This document shows, piece after piece, positions 7,671 to 15,830 of a DNA stretch of 32,941 nucleotides. The position numbers and the translations under genes were made by a program. Under the pieces are notes generated by a model, which had not been told where the DNA came from, did not search any database, and saw nothing but the letters and a program-made list of their open reading frames with translations. Position 1 is the stretch's first letter. The number at the start of each line of letters is the position of its first letter. Source of the DNA: Anaerolineae bacterium (GTDB lineage: Bacteria > Chloroflexota > Anaerolineae > Aggregatilineales > Aggregatilineaceae); NCBI GenBank assembly GCA_016930015.1, contig JAFGHR010000045.1:1-32941 (forward strand), read 5' to 3'.

Positions 7671-7710
7671 ACCAGCAATCTCCAGATTCCCCCGTATCTA
7701 AAGGCTACCT

Positions 7711-7751
7711 GATTAATTCAGATTTTGCTCGATTCAGGTGCGGAATGTGGG
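7711..7751 (-). repeat. Right terminal inverted repeat of the MITE-like element
   Basis: This is the inverted copy of 7279-7319. It is followed by TATAA at 7752-7756, matching the TATAA before the left end. Confidence 0.8.
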
Positions 7752-7775
7752 TATAACGCCGGGCACATATGCAAC

Positions 7776-7803
7776 AAAAAAGCGATGCCGGGCCACGCTT
7801 TTT
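7776..7803 (-). terminator. Intrinsic terminator of the min operon
   Basis: AAAAAGCG (7777-7784) pairs with CGCTTTTT (7796-7803) around an 11-base loop. Read leftward, the hairpin ends in a T-run. It lies 25 bp after the minE stop codon and is nearly symmetrical. Confidence 0.75.
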
Positions 7804-7827
7804 GATCGTTTTCGGGCGGGGCGGTAC

Positions 7828-8220
7828 TTATGCCGGTGTCGAACCGGACACGTCGCCGGGCTTTTTGGGCTGCGTATCGGCAACATGCGGGACATGACTC
7901 ACTTCAGCGCCCGCAGGTGCGCCGCTTTCAGGTGGCACAGCCTCCGGGCCGATCTGATAGTCCTGCGGATGCCGCTCAAGCGGGATATCGGCGACCATGT
8001 ACGTTTTACGCTGGCGGCGTTCCAGCTTAAGGTGCACCATCGCTTCATCGATCTCCAGGTAACGTTTGATCACCTGGATAATCTCGGACTGCATCTCTTC
8101 CAGCTTTTCTGGTGACAGATCGCTGCGATCGCTCACCAGCACCAATTTAAGGCGCTCGCGTGCGACCTCGGCACTGTTCGGTTCTCTGCGTCCCATGATA
8201 CGGTCAAAAAAGGAAGCCAT
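7828..8220 (-). CDS. minE: Cell division topological specificity factor MinE, with C-terminal extension
   Basis: MinE stimulates the MinD ATPase and drives the Min system away from mid-cell. The N-terminus (MASFFDRIMGRRE) is the amphipathic membrane-sensing helix. SAEVARERLKLVLVSDRSDL is the conserved MinD-binding strand/helix. KLEEMQSEIIQVIKRYLEID and VHLKLERR form the dimeric topological domain. The core ends near residue 85, where most MinE proteins end. Here about 45 more residues follow, rich in Pro, Gly, Ala and Val, and probably disordered. The start is ATG 8220 behind AGGGGG. It is the last gene of the minC-minD-minE order and is followed by a terminator. Confidence 0.92.
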   Translation of the reverse strand: MASFFDRIMGRREPNSAEVARERLKLVLVSDRSDLSPEKLEEMQSEIIQVIKRYLEIDEAMVHLKLERRQRKTYMVADIPLERHPQDYQIGPEAVPPESGAPAGAEVSHVPHVADTQPKKPGDVSGSTPA

Positions 8221-8262
8221 AAGCCGCCCCCTGCGCTGTTCTTGTGCCCCCTGCGGGCATGT

Positions 8263-9075
8263 TTATGATGAGTCGGATGAGCCAAACACACGCGTCAAAC
8301 GCTGAAACAACCCTGCTTTTTGATCAAACTGGGCCAGCGGCACTTTTTCACCCGTGATGCGCCGCGCGATATTACGAAATGCTTCGGCTGCCGGGCTTTT
8401 ATCATTATCCAATGACAGCGGCGCTCCCCGGTTGGACGAGATCAAAATCAGTTCGTCTTCGGGGATAATACCCAACAGCGGGATCGACAAAATTTCCATG
8501 ACATCCGTCACCGACAGCATATCACCCCGGCGGATCATCTCCGGCTTAATGCGGTTGATCACCAGGCTGGTCGGCACTTTACGCTCGGCAGCTTCCACCA
8601 GCCCAATGATCCGGTCGGCATCACGCACCGCCGACACCTCCGGGTTGGTGATCACGATCACCTCGTCCGCCGGAGCCAGCGCATTTCGAAACCCCCACTC
8701 GATCCCAGCGGGGCTGTCGATCAGCACAACATCAAAGTCTTCGCGGAGCTGGTTGGCCAGGGTGATCATGTCCTGCGGGCTGACAGCGGTTTTGTCACGT
8801 GTTTGAGCAGCCGGAAGCAGGTACAGATCGGGCAGCCGCTTGTCCTTGACCATCGCCTGGCGCAGCTTGCAGCGCCCTTCGACCACGTCAACCAGGTCGT
8901 ACACAATACGGTTTTCCAGCCCCATCACCACATCCAGGTTACGCAGGCCAATATCGGCATCCACACATACCACTTTTTTGTCCAATCGGGCCAATGAAAC
9001 CGCCATATTGGCCGTGGCTGTTGTTTTGCCTACGCCCCCTTTGCCGGACGTGATCGTGATTACTCGTGCCCCCAT
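8263..9075 (-). CDS. minD: Septum site-determining ATPase MinD
   Basis: MinD is a ParA-like ATPase that dimerises on the membrane with ATP and recruits MinC. The 270-residue protein opens MGARVITITSGKGGVGKTT, with the deviant Walker A at 10-19. It also shows VDADIGLRNLDVVMGLENR (switch I), DLYLLPAAQTRDKTAV, and VVLIDSPAGIEWGF (Walker B/switch II). The last residues, KAGLFQRLTRVFG, form the amphipathic membrane-targeting helix. I chose ATG 9075, which has AAGGA six bases upstream. A longer open frame to 9357 overlaps minC and has no homology. It begins 40 bp after minC and ends 42 bp before minE. Confidence 0.96.
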   Translation of the reverse strand: MGARVITITSGKGGVGKTTATANMAVSLARLDKKVVCVDADIGLRNLDVVMGLENRIVYDLVDVVEGRCKLRQAMVKDKRLPDLYLLPAAQTRDKTAVSPQDMITLANQLREDFDVVLIDSPAGIEWGFRNALAPADEVIVITNPEVSAVRDADRIIGLVEAAERKVPTSLVINRIKPEMIRRGDMLSVTDVMEILSIPLLGIIPEDELILISSNRGAPLSLDNDKSPAAEAFRNIARRITGEKVPLAQFDQKAGLFQRLTRVFGSSDSS

Positions 9076-9115
9076 ACTGTTCCTTCCAGGTATACGGCAT
9101 TCCACAGCCGCCAGT

Positions 9116-9820
9116 TTAGATTTCCCATGCTTCGGCTTCGATCCGCCCGTTGCGCACCAGGGCTTTTTCAGGACGCGGGCGGCGGCGTTTATCTTCGGGC
9201 GAAATCGTGATATAGTTCGCAATCCGAAGCTGGGTCGGCGCGAGATACAGCGCGCACACCACCGCCGACTCGTCACCATAGGCGCCGGCCTGAACCGTGC
9301 CGCGCAGCCGTCCCCAGACCACGACATCACCCGCGGCGACAATAACCGCCCCGGCATTCACATCACCGATCACGATCGCGTGCCCGTCACTGTGCACCGT
9401 GCGCCCATTGCGCAGTGTGCGCTTGATGAGCACACCATCCGTGCCGCGTTCCTCCGGATCAATCGGCGGCGGGTGCAGCGGCAGCGTTTCGACAACGCGG
9501 TCTTTGACTTCAACGTCCAGCCCTGCCAGGTCAGTTTCCAGGTTTAACTTACGGGCAGCGCCCTGGGTGGTCACACTCTCGGCCAGAACGGCGACCAGCG
9601 TCACATCGCGCTTAGCGAGCAGGGTTTGCATATTGGCCAGCTCGTGACGGCGAATCTCACGCGGGCCGACCGCCAGCGTCACCTGCGCACCCCGGAAAAA
9701 ATCACCCTGCGAATCGATAATCGACGCCAGGCGACCTGTCAGATCAGACCACTTGCCGGTGGGCTTGATCGTGACTAACAATCCCTGTTTAATTCCTTTG
9801 AGCGTGATCGAGTCGTCCAT
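9116..9820 (-). CDS. minC: Septum site-determining protein MinC
   Basis: MinC blocks FtsZ ring assembly where MinD brings it. This 234-residue protein has the usual two domains. An N-terminal FtsZ-inhibitory domain spans about 1-105. A C-terminal right-handed beta-helix domain spans about 125-205 and carries RNGRTVHSDGHAIVIGDVN, GAVIVAAGDVVVWGRLRG and ESAVVCALYLAPTQLRIA, the typical DVN..AxVxAxGDIxVxGxLRG pattern. The start at ATG 9820 has no clear Shine-Dalgarno site. Upstream is a 116 bp gap after mrdA, long enough for an own promoter; I see AT-rich -10-like motifs near 9873 but no convincing pair. Confidence 0.93.
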   Translation of the reverse strand: MDDSITLKGIKQGLLVTIKPTGKWSDLTGRLASIIDSQGDFFRGAQVTLAVGPREIRRHELANMQTLLAKRDVTLVAVLAESVTTQGAARKLNLETDLAGLDVEVKDRVVETLPLHPPPIDPEERGTDGVLIKRTLRNGRTVHSDGHAIVIGDVNAGAVIVAAGDVVVWGRLRGTVQAGAYGDESAVVCALYLAPTQLRIANYITISPEDKRRRPRPEKALVRNGRIEAEAWEI

Positions 9821-9936
9821 AGTCTACGGCTGGTTTCACCTGCTCACAATGGCTGCGCACATGATCATTCTATTACTATACTCATTTTGGGCTGGCGTGC
9901 TATTCGCCCGAAAACACACCAGTTTAACCCCGGCGT

Positions 9937-12237
9937 TTACTGCGCGGTGAACTGGCGCTCGGTTTTGAGCTTTAAATAGGTTTCGATCACGTCACGCACC
10001 ACCGGCGCGGCCACGCCCGACCCCTCACCACCGTTATACACAAACGCGAGCACCATGATTTCCGGGTCCTCATAGGGCGCATACCCGACATACCATGCAT
10101 GGGCCGGCCACTGCCCCGGCACACACAGCCCCAGCGGGTACGCGATATCGTCGCAGTATTCCGCCGTGCCGGTCTTGCCTGCCACGTTGACGTTTGGCAG
10201 GGCGGCGACAGATGCCGTACCGCTCAACACCGCTTCACGCATACCGCGCTGGATCAGTTCGATCGTTTCAGTGTCGGCGAAGGGCGGGAAATACTCGTGG
10301 CCGGTTTCGTTCACACTTTCGCGTTGAACACTTTCGTACTCCAATTGATCACACACCCCGGCGTTGAAGTTGTAATTAAACGGGACATTAACGCGATACT
10401 CGACCCAGTCGTGTACATCGTCTTCCGGGTTGGGATCGCGGTCAAACTGCGCCACGTAATTATCGGGATCACACAACGCCTCGTCGTAAAAATCGCTGGT
10501 GTCTTCACAGCGGCACGCCAGGCTGTTAGGCCCCTGGATCAACATGTCTTCCTGAAGCAGCAGCACGATATCGTCAATCCCGGTCGTGGTCAGGGTGCGC
10601 GTGACATGCGGTTCGAATTCCTCAAGAATGTTGCCGTTCGCATCCTGGAGATTCTTGATGATCGTGGGCTGGTACAGCGTGCCGCCGTTCGCCATCGCGA
10701 CCAGGGCGTTTAACAGTTGGAGCGGGGTCACTGTTACATAACCCTGGCCGAATGCCGCATTGTACGTGTCACCGGTTGACCAGCTTTCGCCGTAGTTGCG
10801 GCGCTTCCACTGGCTTTCCGGCATACGCCCCGCCAGCTCGCCGGGCAGCTCAAGCCCCAATTCAGAGCCGATGCCAAACGCCGTCGCCCAGCGGTAGAGG
10901 TTATAAATACCCAGGCCGCCCGGTTTGAGCGTGCTAGAGCTAAGTTCCGGGTTGCCGCCGCCCAACTGGTAAAAATAGATGTCACAACTTTGCGCGATTC
11001 CCTTGAGCAGGTTGACTTCCTGGTGGCCGGGATTCTTAAGCCAGCACACAAACGTCTGGCTCTGGCTGACATCACGCGGCGCAAATGCGTTCGGCAGCAC
11101 CAACCGCCCCGCACAATACAGGTTGGTATTGGGATCGATAACGTCTTCTTCTAACGCGCCGACCGCCGTGATCAGTTTCCAGACGGAGCCGGGCGGATAT
11201 AACGCGCTGATGGCGTGATTCACCAGCGGGCGCAGCAGGTCTTCGAACTGGCTGAAGTAATAGTCGCCGTCAATCGCCCGCGCAAACCGCGTATTGTCGT
11301 AGCTGGGCCAGCTCACCATCGCCAGAATCTCACCGTTGCGCGGGTCCATGGCGATCACAACACCCTGCTGTGTGATCACACGCTGGGCTTCGGCGTTCAC
11401 GATGTTGATCCGGCGTGTCAGCGCTTCTTCCGCCGCGATCTGCAAGTCCAGGTCAAGCGTCAATTGTACGCTCATTCCGGCCTCGAACGATTCTTCTTCC
11501 ACAAGCTGGAGCGGCTGACCGGCCACATCCACCACCCAGGTCTGCGTGCCGCGCGTCCCGGCGAGCTGTTCCTCAAGAAACGCCTCGATCCCGGCGTACC
11601 CGATGCGGTCAAATGCCGGGTTATAGCCCAGTTCACGCAGGCGGGTTTCTTCCTCCGGCCCAATCGGACCCAGGTAACCGATCACGTGGGCGGTTGTTTC
11701 GCCGCTGGGATACTCGCGCACCGAGGCCACTTCGACCTCAACGCCCGGCAAAAGCTGCGCCTGTTCCAAAATACGGAAAGCGACATAACGCTCGATGTCC
11801 TGCGCGACCAGCACGGCGCGGTAAGGGGCAATACCCTGCCCTTCCGTGACCATCTCGTCCAGGCTGCGCTCATTAAAACGCCCTGCCGCATCGGCCACGG
11901 CCCGTGTTGCGGGCACGTCGATCAACGCGGACAGCCGGTTATAAATTTCGAGCACGTCAGCGGGGTCTTCGGGCAGTTCGGCGGGCGTGATCATCACATT
12001 ATAGGCCGGGTCATTCTTCGCCAGCGGCACACGATTGCGATCATAGATCGCGCCGCGCGGGGCGGCTTGCAGCACCAACTGCAAGCGGTTTTCTTCGGCG
12101 TCTTCGACAAACTGGTCGCCGCGCATAAACTGGAGGTTACCCATTCGCAGCACCAGCGCCACCAGCGAAAACACCATAACGGCCTGGAAAAACACCAGGC
12201 GCCAACCCTGAAACGGGAGTATTCGCCGTTGATTCAT
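9937..12237 (-). CDS. mrdA: Penicillin-binding protein 2 (class B transpeptidase), with Cys-rich insertion
   Basis: PBP2 cross-links lateral-wall peptidoglycan and activates RodA. An N-terminal membrane anchor (about 13-33) is followed by a dimerisation/pedestal domain with RGAIYDRNRVPLA (61-73) and GYLGPIG. The transpeptidase domain follows with S351-VWK354 (SxxK), S417-C-D (SxN box) and K688-TG (KTG). At 766 residues it is about 130 longer than E. coli PBP2. Much of the excess is an acidic insert at about 566-650, between the SxN and KTG boxes, with Cys at 575, 577, 589 and 629; further Cys are at 375, 398, 418, 695 and 705. On the outer face these could form disulfides. ATG 12237 has only a weak ribosome site. 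An own extended -10 promoter lies at 12411-12419. Confidence 0.94.
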   Translation of the reverse strand: MNQRRILPFQGWRLVFFQAVMVFSLVALVLRMGNLQFMRGDQFVEDAEENRLQLVLQAAPRGAIYDRNRVPLAKNDPAYNVMITPAELPEDPADVLEIYNRLSALIDVPATRAVADAAGRFNERSLDEMVTEGQGIAPYRAVLVAQDIERYVAFRILEQAQLLPGVEVEVASVREYPSGETTAHVIGYLGPIGPEEETRLRELGYNPAFDRIGYAGIEAFLEEQLAGTRGTQTWVVDVAGQPLQLVEEESFEAGMSVQLTLDLDLQIAAEEALTRRINIVNAEAQRVITQQGVVIAMDPRNGEILAMVSWPSYDNTRFARAIDGDYYFSQFEDLLRPLVNHAISALYPPGSVWKLITAVGALEEDVIDPNTNLYCAGRLVLPNAFAPRDVSQSQTFVCWLKNPGHQEVNLLKGIAQSCDIYFYQLGGGNPELSSSTLKPGGLGIYNLYRWATAFGIGSELGLELPGELAGRMPESQWKRRNYGESWSTGDTYNAAFGQGYVTVTPLQLLNALVAMANGGTLYQPTIIKNLQDANGNILEEFEPHVTRTLTTTGIDDIVLLLQEDMLIQGPNSLACRCEDTSDFYDEALCDPDNYVAQFDRDPNPEDDVHDWVEYRVNVPFNYNFNAGVCDQLEYESVQRESVNETGHEYFPPFADTETIELIQRGMREAVLSGTASVAALPNVNVAGKTGTAEYCDDIAYPLGLCVPGQWPAHAWYVGYAPYEDPEIMVLAFVYNGGEGSGVAAPVVRDVIETYLKLKTERQFTAQ

Positions 12238-12304
12238 ACTATCTCGCTCGCTACCTGCTCACCACAACCATACCATTACCAACACGGTCGGCACGGCAGG
12301 AGTA

Positions 12305-12337
12305 GAGCAGGTCCACTCTTCCGAGCAGGTCCACTCT
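12305..12337. repeat. Tandem 18 bp-period direct repeat upstream of mrdA
   Basis: GAGCAGGTCCACTCT occurs twice, starting at 12305 and 12323. The pair is bounded by GTAGAG and CTCTAC. It lies between the mrdA promoter and its start codon, where a regulator site or a leader RNA structure would act. Confidence 0.5.
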
Positions 12338-12410
12338 ACCCCACCGGCTCGATTCTATCCGGCTTACGCGCACGACTCCCAGTTTAATCTCCAAAACCGG
12401 TTAGTCTGCG

Positions 12411-12419
12411 AGTATACCA
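12411..12419 (-). promoter_or_regulatory. Extended -10 promoter for mrdA
   Basis: Read leftward it is TGG-TATACT, just after the stop codon end of the beta-helix gene. The -35 position has no good match. Leader length to mrdA would be about 165 bases. Confidence 0.45.
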
Positions 12420-12424
12420 TAACC

Positions 12425-14377
12425 CTATGACCCGGCTTCGTATGCGCCCAGATCAGGCCCGGCACCGGCAGGCCGCGCGGTCCCATCCAGGTCAAGCAGC
12501 GGCAGCCAGTCACCGGCGAACCCGGCGTCAATTGCGGGGCTGCCTGCGGCCAGATGATAATCCCCGTTGGCCGGGTCCACAAATACCGGATCGGCGTACA
12601 GGATGTTCTGAAGCCCTCCCGCCTGCGCGGCCCACGTGCCATCATTGATCTGGTCGCGGTTGAAGCAGGCTTCGCCACCGGCCAAGAACGCCGCGCAGAT
12701 GACGTCTTCTTCGCGGTAGGGGTTGTAATACAGGTTGTGGCCGCCTTCGAGCTGAACGCCGCTGGCAAAATAGGCGATCGTGCCGCCCATGGCCGGCTCG
12801 TCGTTGTAGAAAATGTTGTTGTACAGGCGCAGCGTAGCCGGGCCGGTGGTATCGGCCCCACCCAGCAGCGCCATGTAGTCGTATTCGCGATTGTTGGCAA
12901 ACGTGTTGTTGACAATCGTGTAATCGCCGGGTTCGGTCACCAGCAGCACAGTCGCATACACCACCAGGTTATTGCTGATCTCGCCGCCGTTCCACAGCTT
13001 GATCCCGTTGGCATTGTGGTTGATCACCCGGTTGCGCCGCACCACGATACCCGGCACCGGCCCGGCATCCCGCGAATTCAGGTCGATACCGTCGCCGCTG
13101 TTATCGTGCAGGTAGCAGTCTTCGATCAGGATGTACGAGCCCATCTCGATTGACAGCGCGTCGGAGGCGTAATCCTGCGAACCCATTCCGGCGCCATACG
13201 CTTCCACGCGCTGGAAATGTAAGTTATTACACGGGCCGGGCGTACAATCCACCGCCGCATAAACCATGTCGTGAATCACGCTGTCGGCTATCGTGATATT
13301 GTTGACCGGCGTTCCGTCGTCATACGTCAGGCGTATGCCCGTTTCGCCGCCGCCAATATCCAGCCCGGTCAGCGAAATATCCTCGTTGTTGCCGTTCAAC
13401 GTCACGCCCCACACCCCGAATCCGTAAACGATAAACCCGTGAATACGCAGGTGTGACGCGCCATTTTCCAGGGCGAACGCCTCAACCGTGGCGGGATCAC
13501 CGTTGGCCATGATCGTGATCGGCTGGTCGGCGGTGCCGGATACGGCAATAATCAGTTCACCTTCGGCAGTATAATCCCCGCCAGCCGCGCAGATCACGGC
13601 GCCGGGCTGGGCCGCTTCGATGGCAGCCGCCAGACCGCCCGGTGTGACCGTCTGTGTACACTCACCGGACGGGGCCGCCGCAGCGGGCGCCGCTACCGGG
13701 GCGGTGGTATCGGACGCCTCAGCAGCGGGTGGCACAGCGTTCGCGGGCGGCTGAGGACTGTCAGCCGGTGGCGCGGCATCTGCCGGGAGGGGTGCGCCGC
13801 TAGCCATGATCACCAGGTCGTCAAAATCGGCGGTGGCAGCACCTTCGACACGAAACCCCACACTACCCGCAGACAACTGCTGATCCGAGGCTGTCAGCAC
13901 CGGCTGGTGATTGAGCGCTATCACGTGCTCGGCACCTGCCAGCAATACACTGACATTAAACCAGCCCGCCGCCGGGATCGCGGCGGGGGCTGTGGCCAGC
14001 TCAACCTGTTCATCACCGACCACGCGCTGAAGTGACAGCGATGCGGCGCCAATGCGCACAGCATAATACCCTTCTGCGCCGGACCGGTACATCACCAGCA
14101 CGTCACCTTCGCCGTAACGCTGGACCCATACCGACATGTTAAAGTCGGCCCAACTTAGATCGATGATAACAAACCCCGGCGCGGGCACCCGTAACACCCC
14201 GCCCGAAATAGCCACTTCCGGTGTTGACTGCCAGCCCGACAGCGCCGCCGGATCATCGAACGCCTGGCTATAATCCGGTCCTTGCGCATAGGCCGGAATA
14301 TTCAACCCGGCCTGACTCACCACGAGCGCCACTACCAGCCACAGCGCTCCCGCCATTCTGCTTGTTGCGTGTTTCAC
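12425..14377 (-). CDS. Secreted two-domain protein: LamG/DUF1080-like module plus right-handed parallel beta-helix
   Basis: This 650-residue protein has a signal peptide (1-31, cut after AYA). Residues about 35-190 form a beta-sandwich-like module (AFDDPAALSGWQSTPEV, VGFRVEGAATADFDDLVIM) of the kind that binds sugars. A Pro/Ala-rich linker spans about 192-235. From about 240 to the end runs a parallel beta-helix with many NN/NI turn motifs and the hallmark end YHLAAGSPAIDAG...GPDLGAYEAGS of 'choice-of-anchor Q' proteins. Such proteins often bind or cleave surface polysaccharides; no catalytic site is recognisable. Start is GTG 14377 behind GGAGGAGGACG, the strongest ribosome site in the cluster. 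It sits between mreD and mrdA, about 50 bp after mreD, so it is probably co-expressed with the shape genes. Confidence 0.85.
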   Translation of the reverse strand: MKHATSRMAGALWLVVALVVSQAGLNIPAYAQGPDYSQAFDDPAALSGWQSTPEVAISGGVLRVPAPGFVIIDLSWADFNMSVWVQRYGEGDVLVMYRSGAEGYYAVRIGAASLSLQRVVGDEQVELATAPAAIPAAGWFNVSVLLAGAEHVIALNHQPVLTASDQQLSAGSVGFRVEGAATADFDDLVIMASGAPLPADAAPPADSPQPPANAVPPAAEASDTTAPVAAPAAAAPSGECTQTVTPGGLAAAIEAAQPGAVICAAGGDYTAEGELIIAVSGTADQPITIMANGDPATVEAFALENGASHLRIHGFIVYGFGVWGVTLNGNNEDISLTGLDIGGGETGIRLTYDDGTPVNNITIADSVIHDMVYAAVDCTPGPCNNLHFQRVEAYGAGMGSQDYASDALSIEMGSYILIEDCYLHDNSGDGIDLNSRDAGPVPGIVVRRNRVINHNANGIKLWNGGEISNNLVVYATVLLVTEPGDYTIVNNTFANNREYDYMALLGGADTTGPATLRLYNNIFYNDEPAMGGTIAYFASGVQLEGGHNLYYNPYREEDVICAAFLAGGEACFNRDQINDGTWAAQAGGLQNILYADPVFVDPANGDYHLAAGSPAIDAGFAGDWLPLLDLDGTARPAGAGPDLGAYEAGS

Positions 14378-14429
14378 CGTCCTCCTCCTGTGCGTAAAAA
14401 ATTAATTGAACGGGAGTCAATCCGTATTG

Positions 14430-14933
14430 TTACTCAAGGCCGGTGCGACGGGGCTGAAACGTGCGATATACCGCTCCTACCACGCGGAACACCGGCACGA
14501 TCATGATTGTATTATAAATGACAGTCGAAATTGTGACATAGAACAGGCCCAACCCCAGCGGCACAGCCGTACCGGTCAGGCGCAGCACAAATATAATACT
14601 CAGGTGATACACCACCGTGCCCGCCGCCGCGACAAGCGGGGGGATCAGGATGTTGTGATGGTGAACCCGTCCAAACACCGAATCGGCCACAAACGCGACA
14701 ATGACCAGTCCCAGCGCGGATGTACCCAGGGGCGCCACCGACAGCCAATCCTGGAACAGGCCGCCCACCACCGACCACGTCAGCGCGTCCCGCAGGTCGG
14801 ACAGCATCGCCCACGACACCACCAGCAGAAACACCAGATCAGGCGCACCGCCGCCGATGCGAATCTCCGTCATCACCGTCGCATTGAGCAGCGCGGCTAT
14901 CATCAACACCGGGATGCCGATGTATCGGGTCAT
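14430..14933 (-). CDS. mreD: Rod shape-determining membrane protein MreD
   Basis: A 167-residue, mostly hydrophobic protein with about five membrane helices and the MreD features APDLVFLLVVSWAMLSDLRDALTWSVVGGLFQDWLS (a helix followed by the G(F/L)xxDxxS turn) and PLGTSALGLVIVAFVA. MreD works with MreC to couple cytoplasmic MreB filaments to the wall enzymes. The start is ATG 14933 with GGTGA upstream. It begins 42 bp after the mreC stop. It is assigned by motif and by its fixed place after mreC. Confidence 0.9.
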   Translation of the reverse strand: MTRYIGIPVLMIAALLNATVMTEIRIGGGAPDLVFLLVVSWAMLSDLRDALTWSVVGGLFQDWLSVAPLGTSALGLVIVAFVADSVFGRVHHHNILIPPLVAAAGTVVYHLSIIFVLRLTGTAVPLGLGLFYVTISTVIYNTIMIVPVFRVVGAVYRTFQPRRTGLE

Positions 14934-14975
14934 AAATCGTCACCGTGATCCTGTTGGATCGCCAACGTGAGCCAG

Positions 14976-15830
14976 TTATTGCGCACCGGAAACTTCTTCT
15001 TCCTCAAACACTGACAGGTCCACCGGCTCAAAGTTGATGATCACCTGCACCACTTCCAGCCGGTTGAAGTCCACCAGGGAGCGCACGCGGGCTTCCTGGT
15101 ACAGCTCACTTTCGGCCAGCGCCACGCTCAACACGCGGCCCAAAACCACGTCTGCCGGGAATGTCTGGCCCAGGCCGCTGGTCATCACCAGATCACCCTC
15201 ATCAACGACCGCGTCAACCGGGATAAACGCCATCACAAGATCACCGGCAAGCTGGCCGACCACCACCCCATCAGCGCGTGACTGCTGCAAACGCGCGTTC
15301 ACGCTGCTGTCGGAGTCGGTGAGCAGCAGCACTTCGGCGCCCGTGGCCGACAGCTTGAACACACGCCCGACCATGCCCAACTCGGTCACCACCGGGTCGT
15401 ACAATTCCACGCCGTCGCGCCGTCCGCAGTCGATCTGAATCGCCCGCACAAACCCGGCGGTGTCCATGCCGATCACATCACAGGTCACATATTGGCGGTC
15501 TTCGGGCCCCTGGCGATCGTATTCCAGCAGCGCGGCGAGCCGGTCGTAATCATGGCCTTTTTCGCGCAGTTGGGCCAGATCAGCCTGGTAAACGGCCAGC
15601 GATTCTTCGAGGTCTTTGTTGCGTTGTTCCAACCGGCGAAACTGCGCCACGTCGTCCAAAAATTGGCTGATACCGCCTGAGATACCGCCGATCACGCTTT
15701 GGGCAAGGTTGAGTGGAACGGCCACGATCCCTTCTATGGGTCCCAATGTCCCCCGCCAGCTTAAAAAGATCAGCAGCAGCACGATCATCAGGGTCATAGC
15801 GAACGTAAAAATGCGGCTTCCACGAAACAC
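14976..15830 (-). CDS. mreC: Rod shape-determining protein MreC
   Basis: MreC is a bitopic protein whose outer part organises PBP2 and RodA. The 284-residue chain has a membrane helix (about 7-26), a coiled coil (about 58-105, RRLEQRNKDLEESLAVYQADLAQLREK) and two beta domains, with DVIGMDTAGFVRAIQIDCG, DPVVTELGMVGRVFKLS and VMTSGLGQTFPADVVLGRV as the usual signatures. The tail is acidic (FEEEEVSG). I chose GTG 15830, with GGAGG seven bases upstream. A start at 15854 would lie before this site. A 340 bp gap with a hairpin repeat separates it from mreB. Confidence 0.93.
   Translation of the reverse strand: MFRGSRIFTFAMTLMIVLLLIFLSWRGTLGPIEGIVAVPLNLAQSVIGGISGGISQFLDDVAQFRRLEQRNKDLEESLAVYQADLAQLREKGHDYDRLAALLEYDRQGPEDRQYVTCDVIGMDTAGFVRAIQIDCGRRDGVELYDPVVTELGMVGRVFKLSATGAEVLLLTDSDSSVNARLQQSRADGVVVGQLAGDLVMAFIPVDAVVDEGDLVMTSGLGQTFPADVVLGRVLSVALAESELYQEARVRSLVDFNRLEVVQVIINFEPVDLSVFEEEEVSGAQ

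Larger units (their letters stand above)
7279..7751. mobile_element. 473 bp MITE-like element with 41 bp terminal inverted repeats and a passenger gene
   Basis: The ends 7279-7319 and 7711-7751 are inverted copies of one 41 bp sequence with only three mismatches (core CCGCACCTGAAT and GAGCAAAATC). TATAA stands directly outside both ends (7274-7278 and 7752-7756), as expected for a 5 bp target duplication. A third, shorter inverted copy of the end sequence lies at 7321-7351, so the left end is itself a palindrome. Inside are a 34-codon remnant resembling the N-terminus of DUF4277/IS1634-type transposases (7569-7670) and a small membrane-protein gene (7391-7576). Base composition is visibly AT-richer than the flanks. 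It is best read as a deletion derivative of an insertion sequence that carries a passenger. Confidence 0.75.

Noticed and set aside
7577-7678. 95-residue version of the small membrane protein
   Set aside because: The extra 34 codons overlap the transposase remnant in another frame, and the strong ribosome site serves ATG 7576.
9076-9357. N-terminal extension of minD
   Set aside because: It overlaps minC in another frame and has no homology. The MinD core begins right after ATG 9075 with a ribosome site.
11215-12387. 390-codon plus-strand ORF opposite mrdA
   Set aside because: Its His/Arg/Gln-rich content is the usual mirror of a GC-rich coding strand, and mrdA is unmistakable.
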